Assembly (NCBI GenBank): GCA_963823105.1
Contig: CAWGKC010000005.1
Span: forward strand, 682,001-746,000
Direction: 5' to 3'
Source: JAJYKC01 sp963823105
GTDB taxonomy: Bacteria; Acidobacteriota; Terriglobia; Bryobacterales; Bryobacteraceae
Length of the DNA stretch: 64,000 bases
This document shows positions 34,572 to 41,720 of this stretch, piece after piece (the first letter of the stretch is position 1; every line of letters starts with the position of its first letter). Below the pieces are notes generated by a model, which worked only from the letters and a program-made list of their open reading frames with translations, was not told the origin of the DNA and ran no database searches. The position numbers and the translations under genes were made by a program.

Positions 34572-35546
34572 CTACCCGGCGGCGATGGCTTCGGCGATGG
34601 TTTTTCCGTGGAAGCGGCCGTTCTCGATGAAGATCTCGTTGGTGTGCATGCCGGCGACGATGACGCCGGCGAGATAGATGCCGGCGCGGCCGCTTTCGAG
34701 CGTCTTCGGATCGATGCGCGGACGCAGCGTACGCTCGTCGAAGACGATGCCCATGGTGGCGAGAAACTCGGTGTCGGGGCGGTAGCCGGTCATGGCGAAG
34801 ACGAAATCGTTGGGAAGAGTCACTTCGCCCTGGGGGGTTTGGATGAGGACTTCTTTCGGGCGGATTTCGAGAAGGGTGGAATGGAAGTAAGCGCGGATCT
34901 CGCCGCTCTTGATGCGGTTCTCGATGTTGGGTTTGATCCAGTATTTGATCTTGTCGGAGAGATGGGCTCCGCGATGGAGGAGGGTGACGCGGGCGCCGGT
35001 CCAATGGAGTTCGAGCGCGGAGATGGCGGCGGAGTTTTTCGCGCCGACGACGAGCACGTCGTGGTTGTAGTAAGGATGGGCTTCCTTGTAATAGTGGATG
35101 ACTTTGTCGAGATCCTCGCCGGGGACGCCGAGCAGATTGGGCACATCGTAGTAGCCGGTGGCGAGAACGATTTTGCGCGCGAAGTAGCGGCCGAGGGGCG
35201 TGACGACGGTGAAGTCGCCGTCGGCGCCTTCGACGGACAGGACGCGCTCGTATTGGCGAATGGGGAGATGGTAATGATCGGCGACGCGGCGGTAATATTT
35301 GAGCGCCTCGGTGCGGCCTGGTTTCTCGTTGAGCGAGGTCATGGGCAGGTCGCCGATTTCCAGGAGCTCCGGCGTGGTGAAAAACACCATGTTGGTGGGG
35401 TAATGGTAGAGCGAATTGACGACGCAGCCTTTGTCGAAGAGCACGGTTTTCAGGCCGCGCTTTTGCAATTCGATGCCGCAGGCGAGGCCGGTGGGGCCGG
35501 CGCCGACGACGATGGCGTCGAAGCGGTCTTCGACGGACTGGGGCAC
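34572..35546 (-). CDS. ypdA: YpdA-type FAD-dependent (bacillithiol-disulfide-reductase-like) oxidoreductase
   Basis: This 324-residue flavoprotein has FAD-binding VVGAGPTGLACGIELQKRG (13-31), the YpdA-specific VVNSLYHYPTNMVFFTTPELLEIGD, a second Rossmann VLVVGAKNSAAISALELHWTG for NAD(P)H, and C-terminal IYLAGVIVAGMHTNEIFIENGRFHG. There is no CxxC redox pair, which separates it from thioredoxin reductases and matches YpdA, the NADPH-dependent bacillithiol disulfide reductase. The GTG start shares its first base with the last base of the alaS stop, so translation is coupled to AlaS. Bacillithiol use by this organism is an inference. Confidence 0.83.
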   Translation of the reverse strand: MPQSVEDRFDAIVVGAGPTGLACGIELQKRGLKTVLFDKGCVVNSLYHYPTNMVFFTTPELLEIGDLPMTSLNEKPGRTEALKYYRRVADHYHLPIRQYERVLSVEGADGDFTVVTPLGRYFARKIVLATGYYDVPNLLGVPGEDLDKVIHYYKEAHPYYNHDVLVVGAKNSAAISALELHWTGARVTLLHRGAHLSDKIKYWIKPNIENRIKSGEIRAYFHSTLLEIRPKEVLIQTPQGEVTLPNDFVFAMTGYRPDTEFLATMGIVFDERTLRPRIDPKTLESGRAGIYLAGVIVAGMHTNEIFIENGRFHGKTIAEAIAAG

Positions 35547-38152
35547 TAGAGCATGCCCTCGACGGAGGCGTAAACATCGTCGAGCGCTTTGGGGAGCGCC
35601 GCGGCGTCCTTGCCGCCCGCTTCCGCCATGTCGGGCCGGCCGCCGCCTTTGCCGCCGACGGCTTGCGCGACGGCGCCGGCGAGTTTTCCGGCGTGAATTT
35701 TGGCGGTAAGATCCTTCGTCACGGTGGCGACGATCGACACGTTGGAATCCTCGGTGGAGGCGAGGACGATGACCGCGGTCTTCCATTTGTTGCGAAGAGA
35801 GTCGGCGAGGGTGCGCAGTTGCGCGCGGTCCATGCCCTGGGCTTCGACGGATAAAACGGTGACGCCTTTCAGAACGCGCGCGGACCGTTCGAGGCCGCCG
35901 GCCTGAGCTTGAGCGAGCTTGGTTTTTAAGTGGTCCAGTTGCTTCTCAAGCGATTTGTTTTCCTCGAGAAGCTTCACCACTTGGGGAGATGGATCGGATT
36001 GGCCGCCGGCGCCGACGAGGGACGAAACGCGATGGAGCGATTCGACGGTTTCCTGGAAACGGTGGAGCGCGCCTTCGCCGGTGATGGCTTCGATGCGGCG
36101 GACGCCGGCCGAGATGCTTCCTTCATAGACGATCTTGCAGACGCCGATGTCGCCGGTGCGGCGGACGTGGGTGCCTCCGCAGAGTTCCTTGCTGAAATCG
36201 GCGATGGAGACGACGCGGACCGCATCGCCGTATTTTTCGCCGAACAGCGCCATCGCGCCCGTTTGGAGCGCGTCGTCGAGCGTCATGACGTTGGTGGAGA
36301 CGGGGATGTTGCGGAGGATCTCCTCGTTGGCGAGGCGCTCGACTTCCTTCAATTCCTCGGGGGCGAGGCCGGCGTAATGGGTGAAATCGAAGCGCAGGCG
36401 GCCGGGATCGACGACGCTGCCCGCTTGTTTGACATGCGTTCCGAGCACTTGGCGGAGGGCGGCGTGGAGGAGGTGGGTGGCGGTGTGGTTGCGCATGATG
36501 GCCTCGCGCAACGCGCCGTCAACGGAGGCGAGCAAGCGGTCGCCGGCGTGGATGGGGGCGAGGATCTTGACGCGATGCACCGTCGCGCCGGGGGCGGGTT
36601 TGTAAGTGTCTTCGACGACGGCGGCTGGTTCGCCGGTGGCTCCGGAGAGAAGAACGCCTTTGTCGCCGACCTGGCCGCCGGTTTCGGCGTAGAAAGGAGT
36701 GCGGTCGAAAACGAATTCGGTCCGGCCGTCGCGCTCGATCACCTGGACGACGGTGACGGGGGCTTCGAGCGTTTCGCGGCCGACGAATTCGGTGGGCGGA
36801 AGCTCGCGGTAGACTTCGGGCACGTCGGCCTTGTCGCCGCCTTTCCAGGACGCGCGGGCGCGGGTGCGCTGCTTCTCCATTTCGGCGTGGAAGCCGTCGT
36901 GATCGATGGCGAGTCCGCGCTCGCGGGCCATTTCTTCCTGCTCGTCGAGGGCGAGGCCGTAGGTGTCGTAGAGCTTGAACGCGGCGGCGCCGGGGAGCAC
37001 GCCGCCGGCGGCGGATTTGGCTTCGTCGGCGAAAACTTTCTCCGCGACATGGAAGGTGGTGGCGTAGCGATGTTCCTCCTCGGTGACGATGCGGGCCACG
37101 CGAGGGGCGCTCTCGATCATTTCGGGATAGCCGGGCTTCATGAGTTCGGCGACGAGATCGGTGAGGCTGGCCAGATACGGCTCGGTTCTTCCGGCCATGC
37201 GGGCGTTGCGGATGGCGCGGCGCATGATTTTGCGGAGCACGTAGCCGCGGCCTTCGTTCGAGGGCAGGACGCCGTCGTGGATGAGGAACGCGGCGGCGCG
37301 GGAATGGTCGGCATTGATGCGGAGGGCGGCGCCGGTGCGGGTTTCCTCTTCGTAGGAGACGCCGAAAAGCTCGGCGGCACGGTCGACGATGGGGCGGATG
37401 AGGTCGGTGTCGTAGTTCGACAATTTGTTTTGCAACACGGCGGCGACGCGTTCGAGGCCCATGCCGGTATCGATCGACGGGCGGGGGAGGGGCGTCATGA
37501 CGCCGCTGGAGGCGCGGTCGAACTGCATGAAGACGAGGTTCCAGATTTCGACGAAACGTCCGCCGCCGTCGTCGGGGAAACGCTCGTGCTCGCGGCCTCG
37601 TTCCGCGGCTTCGGGGCCGAGGTCGTAGTGGATCTCCGAGCAGGGGCCGCAGGGGCCGGTGTCGCCCATCTGCCAGAAATTGTCTTTTTCGTCGAGGCGG
37701 AAAATGCGCTCCGCGGGAACGCCGGCGACTTTGCGCCAGAGTTGGTCGGCTTCGTCGTCTTCGCGGAAAACGGTCACGTAGAGGAGGTCTTTGGAGAGGC
37801 CGAATTCGCGGGTGATGAGGTCCCAGGCGAAGTCGATCGCTTCGGCTTTGAAGTAATCGCCGAAGGAGAAGTTGCCGAGCATTTCAAAGAAGGTGTGGTG
37901 GCGGCGGGTGTAGCCGACGTTTTCGAGGTCGTTGTGTTTGCCGCCGGCGCGGACGCATTTTTGCGAGCTGGTGGCGCGGTTGTAGTCGCGCTTTTCGGCG
38001 CCGGTGAAGACGTCCTTGAACTGGTTCATGCCGGCGTTGGTGAACAGGAGCGTGGCGTCGTTGGCGGGCACCAGCGGCGAACTGCGGACGATACGATGGC
38101 CGCGCGCGGCGAAATATTGGAGAAACTTCTCCCGAATGTCGTTACCCTGCAT
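35546..38152 (-). CDS. alaS: Alanyl-tRNA synthetase
   Basis: This 868-residue class II synthetase is full length. Catalytic motifs include FTNAGMNQFKDVFTGAEKR, TSSQKCVRAGGKHNDLENVG and RHHTFFEMLGNFSFGDYFK. The editing domain zinc ligands are in NHTATHLLHAALR and CGGTHVRRTGDIG. The C-terminal oligomerisation/C-Ala region ends GGGRPDMAEAGGKDAAALPKALDDVYASVEGML. It is transcribed leftward and is directly coupled to ypdA. The long open frame on the opposite strand is a codon-bias shadow. Confidence 0.96.
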   Translation of the reverse strand: MQGNDIREKFLQYFAARGHRIVRSSPLVPANDATLLFTNAGMNQFKDVFTGAEKRDYNRATSSQKCVRAGGKHNDLENVGYTRRHHTFFEMLGNFSFGDYFKAEAIDFAWDLITREFGLSKDLLYVTVFREDDEADQLWRKVAGVPAERIFRLDEKDNFWQMGDTGPCGPCSEIHYDLGPEAAERGREHERFPDDGGGRFVEIWNLVFMQFDRASSGVMTPLPRPSIDTGMGLERVAAVLQNKLSNYDTDLIRPIVDRAAELFGVSYEEETRTGAALRINADHSRAAAFLIHDGVLPSNEGRGYVLRKIMRRAIRNARMAGRTEPYLASLTDLVAELMKPGYPEMIESAPRVARIVTEEEHRYATTFHVAEKVFADEAKSAAGGVLPGAAAFKLYDTYGLALDEQEEMARERGLAIDHDGFHAEMEKQRTRARASWKGGDKADVPEVYRELPPTEFVGRETLEAPVTVVQVIERDGRTEFVFDRTPFYAETGGQVGDKGVLLSGATGEPAAVVEDTYKPAPGATVHRVKILAPIHAGDRLLASVDGALREAIMRNHTATHLLHAALRQVLGTHVKQAGSVVDPGRLRFDFTHYAGLAPEELKEVERLANEEILRNIPVSTNVMTLDDALQTGAMALFGEKYGDAVRVVSIADFSKELCGGTHVRRTGDIGVCKIVYEGSISAGVRRIEAITGEGALHRFQETVESLHRVSSLVGAGGQSDPSPQVVKLLEENKSLEKQLDHLKTKLAQAQAGGLERSARVLKGVTVLSVEAQGMDRAQLRTLADSLRNKWKTAVIVLASTEDSNVSIVATVTKDLTAKIHAGKLAGAVAQAVGGKGGGRPDMAEAGGKDAAALPKALDDVYASVEGML

Positions 38153-38259
38153 GTATTCTCATTCTTGCATGGGGCGGCGAATGGACTTGCGAAGGCACTC
38201 GACGAAACAGGCCCGGCGATTGTAAACTGGAAGATCGCGGTAAAGGGACAAGAATCGAC

Positions 38260-38589
38260 ATGAGAAAACTATTGGTGAGCGCGGGTCTGGCCGGTTTGAC
38301 GATGGCGGGCGGCTATTCGGCCGTGGCGAAGGGCGCGGGGGACGCCGCGAAGGGGAAGGATACCTTCGAGCAATGCGGCGTCTGCCACAACGTGGACAAC
38401 GACGAGAAGAAGGTGGGGCCGTCGCTGAAGGGGCTTTATAAGCATCCGAAGCTGAAGAACGGCAAGCCGGTGACCGACGACGCGGTGCGGGCGATCATCA
38501 ACGCCGGGGGCGGCGGGATGCCGGCGTATCAGGAGATCCTTTCCGACGAGGAAAAGGATAACGTCATCGCGTATTTGAAGACGCTGTAA
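38260..38589 (+). CDS. Secreted class I cytochrome c
   Basis: This 109-residue protein has a signal peptide (MRKLLVSAGLAGLTMAGGYSAVA), one heme-attachment site C39-GV-C42-H43 and a distal ligand candidate M87 in GGGGMPAYQEILSDEEKDNVIAYLKTL. This arrangement is that of small mono-heme periplasmic electron carriers. It lies 280 bp upstream of the nitric oxide reductase, separated by a tRNA gene. It could feed electrons to other reductases, but the qNOR next door takes electrons from quinol and does not need it. Confidence 0.9.
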   Translation: MRKLLVSAGLAGLTMAGGYSAVAKGAGDAAKGKDTFEQCGVCHNVDNDEKKVGPSLKGLYKHPKLKNGKPVTDDAVRAIINAGGGGMPAYQEILSDEEKDNVIAYLKTL

Positions 38590-38602
38590 GGCCGCGTCCG
38601 GT

Positions 38603-38632
38603 TTGACGCTGCGCGGGTGGCGCGGCTAGACT
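38603..38632 (+). promoter_or_regulatory. Probable promoter of tRNA-Glu
   Basis: TTGACG (38603-38608) and TAGACT (38627-38632) are 18 bp apart, and the tRNA 5' end follows 26 bp after the -10, leaving a short 5' extension for processing. The match is moderate on both elements. Confidence 0.4.
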
Positions 38633-38657
38633 GGGAAGAGTAGGTCTCGCCATCAGC

Positions 38658-38735
38658 GTCCTCATCGTCTAGCCCGGCCTAGGACACCGCCCTTTCACGG
38701 CGATAACATGGGTTCGAATCCCATTGGGGACGCCA
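38658..38735 (+). tRNA. tRNA-Glu (anticodon TTC)
   Basis: The 78-nt gene includes an encoded CCA. The acceptor GTCCTCA pairs with TGGGGAC (one T-G pair), the T arm ATGGG-TTCGAAT-CCCAT is perfect, and the anticodon loop CTTTCAC places TTC at 38694-38696. The anticodon stem CCGCC/GGCGA has one C-A mismatch at its outer end, where most bacterial Glu tRNAs have a G. No integrase or duplicated 3' end was found nearby. Confidence 0.93.
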
Positions 38736-38870
38736 ATAATATCCGAAAAATTGAGCCAGTAAGGGGTGGCTAACTCCATCTCGGGTCGCATCGGTGTAAT
38801 ATAAACCGGTTCGCCGGAATTCCTTTCGGGTTCTGGCGGTCGACGTTCCCGGATTAAGGAGCCATCGGCG

Positions 38871-41159
38871 ATGGAAGTTGCAAAGAAGCGAGACCTGCTT
38901 GTGTCGAAGGGTTGGATACAGGCGGTGGCGGTGGTGATGCTGTTCGGCTTCTTCGTTCTGGGACTGCTTGCGTACCGGACGTATGCTGGAGAGGCGCCGA
39001 TTCCGGCGCGGGTGGCCGATCCCAACGGGCAGTTGCTCTTTACACACGACGACATCGTGGCCGGTCAGCAAGTCTTCCTGCGCAACGGCCTGATGGAGTA
39101 CGGCTCCATTTTCGGACACGGGGCGTATCTTGGGCCCGATTTTACGGCTGACTACTTGCGCCGGTCCGCGCTGATTGTATTGAACGCTCACGGTGGGTTG
39201 CAATCGGCAAGCGCACCGAGTGAGACGGTCGAGGAGCTCAAGAAGAACCGCTACGACGCGGCGACGGGCGTTCTGGCATTCACAGCGGCTGAGGCCGCGG
39301 CGTATAGCGCGCTGAAGGATCACTACGCTGCGTTCTTTAGCGAACCCTCGACGAAGTTTGGGCTTCGGAGGGACGCCATAGGCGACCGGCGCGAGACGGA
39401 TCAGCTCACGGCATTCTTCGCATGGTCGGCGTGGGTGGCGTCGGCGCTTCGGCCGGGCGCCGATTACTCGTATACGAACAACTGGCCGCCGGAACCGCTC
39501 GTCGGCAATCACGTCACGGCCGATGCCGTGGTTTGGAGCGTGCTCTCGCTGATCGCTCTGCTGGGAGGCATCGGAATCCTATTCGGCGCGTTTGGAAAAT
39601 GGAATTTTCTGGGGTGGCATGGGCGGGAACAAAAGATTCTGACGTTCCGGCGGCCGGATGCGGTGACGCTAACGCCGGCGCAGCGATTCTGCGGGTGGTT
39701 CTTTTTCGTCATGGCGGCGCTGTTTCTACTACAGACGTTGGTGGGCGCCGCCTCCGAACACTACCGCGCGGATCTGATGAGCTTCTACGGCTTCGATCTG
39801 GCGCGGGTACTGCCATTCAACCTCACGCGGACGTGGCATTTGCAGTTGGCGATTTTCTGGGTGAGCACTTCGTTTCTGGCGGCGGGAATTTTTCTGGCCC
39901 CGATGATTAGCGGCCGCGAGCCGAAGATTCAGAAACCGTTGGCCTTTGGTTTGCTTTTCGCGCTGGCGATCGTCGTGTTCGGCAGCATGGCCGGCGAGTT
40001 TGCCGGAATTCATGGCCTGATACGCACGGGGTGGAGTTGGTTTGGCGATCAAGGATTCGAATATCTCGACCTTGGGCGCTTCTGGCAGATTCTCCTCACC
40101 GTGGGACTTGGCTTGTGGGTCTTGATGCTCTACCTGGCTTTGCGACACCGCCTGCGCACGGAGCATAAGGGCAACATGCCGTGGCTGTTTCTGTTTTCCG
40201 CGCTCGCTATCCCGGCGTTCTACGCGGTTGGATTGCTGGCGAGGCCGGAGGCGCACTTCACGACCACAGATTTCTGGCGGTTTTGGGTGGTCCATCTTTG
40301 GGTGGAAGATTTTCTCGAACTGTTCACCACGATCATGGTGGCGTGTATCTTTGTCCTGCTGGGAGTGGTCGCCGAACGGGTGGCTCTGACTGTCGTTTAC
40401 CTGGACATCATTCTCTACTCGATCGGCGGTGTCATCGGAAGCATGCATCATCTCTATTTCTCCGGCACTCCCGCCGAGCACATGGCGTTGGGCGCGTTTT
40501 TCTCCGCCGCGGAGGTGATTCCGCTCACGTTTCTGACCGTGGAGGCGTGGAGTTTTCTCCAGCTCGGCGCGCAGCAGCAGGGACGATCCCGGACGCCGTT
40601 CCCGCACTATTGGGCGGTGATGTTCCTGGTGGCGGTGGGCTTCTGGAACTTTCTTGGCGCGGGCATTTTCGGATTCCTCATCAACCTGCCGGTGGTTTCC
40701 TATTACGAAATCGGAACGGCGCTGACATCGAACCACGCGCACGCATCGATGATGGGGGTCTATGGCATGCTCGCCATCGGATTAGCGTTGTTCTGCGTCC
40801 GGTATATGATTCCGGAGGTCCGATGGTCCGAACGGATGGCGAAGATCTGTTTTTGGTCGACCAATCTGGGTCTGGCGTGGATGGTATTCGCGACACTGTT
40901 TCCGCTGGGGATTCTTCAGCTCTATGAATCGGTGAACCGCGGCTACTTCGAAGCGCGTTCGCTGGACTACGTTACCAGCGGTTTGAATCCGCTGTTCGAA
41001 TGGCTGAGGCTCCCAGGTGACGCCGTCTTTATAGCCGGGGGCGCCCTTCCGCTGTTGTACCTTTGCTGGCTGGGCATCCGCTATCCGGTGGCGCTCACCA
41101 GTCTCGACGAGCCCGAGCACGCGCTTTTCGCCGAATTGAGCGAACCGAAGGAGCGATGA
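38871..41159 (+). CDS. norZ: Quinol-dependent nitric oxide reductase (single-subunit qNOR)
   Basis: This 762-residue protein reduces NO to N2O using quinol electrons in the cytoplasmic membrane. It starts behind AAGGAG and has an N-terminal helix (about 15-35), then the periplasmic cytochrome-c-like domain without heme motif (HDDIVAGQQVFLRNGLMEYGSIFGHGAYLGPDF), then 12-13 helices of the NorB core. Heme and FeB ligands are visible in TWHLQLAIFWVSTSF, VVHLWVEDFLELF, GSMHHLYFSG and TSNHAHASMMGVYG. It overlaps the next gene by ATGA. It may serve respiration or NO detoxification; no nitrite or nitrous oxide reductase is present in the window. Confidence 0.95.
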   Translation: MEVAKKRDLLVSKGWIQAVAVVMLFGFFVLGLLAYRTYAGEAPIPARVADPNGQLLFTHDDIVAGQQVFLRNGLMEYGSIFGHGAYLGPDFTADYLRRSALIVLNAHGGLQSASAPSETVEELKKNRYDAATGVLAFTAAEAAAYSALKDHYAAFFSEPSTKFGLRRDAIGDRRETDQLTAFFAWSAWVASALRPGADYSYTNNWPPEPLVGNHVTADAVVWSVLSLIALLGGIGILFGAFGKWNFLGWHGREQKILTFRRPDAVTLTPAQRFCGWFFFVMAALFLLQTLVGAASEHYRADLMSFYGFDLARVLPFNLTRTWHLQLAIFWVSTSFLAAGIFLAPMISGREPKIQKPLAFGLLFALAIVVFGSMAGEFAGIHGLIRTGWSWFGDQGFEYLDLGRFWQILLTVGLGLWVLMLYLALRHRLRTEHKGNMPWLFLFSALAIPAFYAVGLLARPEAHFTTTDFWRFWVVHLWVEDFLELFTTIMVACIFVLLGVVAERVALTVVYLDIILYSIGGVIGSMHHLYFSGTPAEHMALGAFFSAAEVIPLTFLTVEAWSFLQLGAQQQGRSRTPFPHYWAVMFLVAVGFWNFLGAGIFGFLINLPVVSYYEIGTALTSNHAHASMMGVYGMLAIGLALFCVRYMIPEVRWSERMAKICFWSTNLGLAWMVFATLFPLGILQLYESVNRGYFEARSLDYVTSGLNPLFEWLRLPGDAVFIAGGALPLLYLCWLGIRYPVALTSLDEPEHALFAELSEPKER

Positions 41160-41674
41160 GCGCGGCATTCCATTGGGAGCCGATGATCGCCACGGGTTAT
41201 GCGTTGCTGCTGGTGGTGGTTGCGGGGGCGCTCGAATGGATGGGGCGTCATTCCAGCAAGCGCGGCGGCCGGTATCGTCTTGGGGGATTTCGTTTTCAAA
41301 AGGAGCAAGACCATTGGGAGTGTCCCGCCGGCGCGCGGTTAATGCGGGCGGAGATCGATAACGAGCTTCGCGTGATTCGTTATCGCGCGCCGGCCCATAC
41401 CTGCAACGGCTGTGCAGTGAAGGCCAATTGCACCGATTCCGATCACGGGCGGGAGATCGAGATTCCGCTCGATCCTTGGCTCAGCACGGAGATCGGCCGC
41501 TTTCATCGCGGGATGTCGTTGGCGCTTCTGATACTTGCGGCGCTTATTACCGCCGTGGAACTTCTGCGGCACGATCACGGTACCGAGCGCTGGGTTCTGG
41601 CCGGAGTGCTGTTGGCGATCGCCGGATTGGCCATGAACGCGGCGCAGGGCTTAAGCTTGCGGGACAGGACCTGA
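41156..41674 (+). CDS. Membrane protein with transposase-type zinc ribbon, coupled to norZ
   Basis: The 172-residue product has a membrane helix at about 11-29, a soluble 85-residue loop, and two more helices (about 118-136 and 146-165). The loop carries C56-PAG, then C83-NG-C86 and C92-T in the spacing of the zinc-ribbon found near the C-terminus of IS1182-type transposases (C-P-A-G ... RYRA ... C-x2-C-x5-C-T). No transposase catalytic part is present. The ATG overlaps the norZ stop (ATGA) with AAGGAG 2 bp upstream of the overlap, so it is made together with the reductase. Function is unknown; metal sensing or maturation of the NO reductase is a guess. Confidence 0.72.
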   Translation: MSAAFHWEPMIATGYALLLVVVAGALEWMGRHSSKRGGRYRLGGFRFQKEQDHWECPAGARLMRAEIDNELRVIRYRAPAHTCNGCAVKANCTDSDHGREIEIPLDPWLSTEIGRFHRGMSLALLILAALITAVELLRHDHGTERWVLAGVLLAIAGLAMNAAQGLSLRDRT

Positions 41675-41720
41675 TCGCGACGGTCCCGGCGGCGGCATCC
41701 GCTTCCATAAATACATACGA

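Noticed and set aside
35930..38263. 777-codon open frame antisense to alaS
   Set aside because: It is a codon-bias shadow: alaS on the other strand is a complete conserved synthetase, and the antisense product is low-complexity without motifs or a ribosome-binding site.
38658..38760. tRNA-Glu as an attachment site for an integrated element
   Set aside because: No integrase gene, no second copy of the tRNA 3' end and no composition change follow it; the next gene is an ordinary qNOR.
41156..41674. Transposase fragment
   Set aside because: The zinc-ribbon resembles that of transposases, but the gene is intact, has three membrane helices, no catalytic residues or inverted repeats, and is coupled to norZ.
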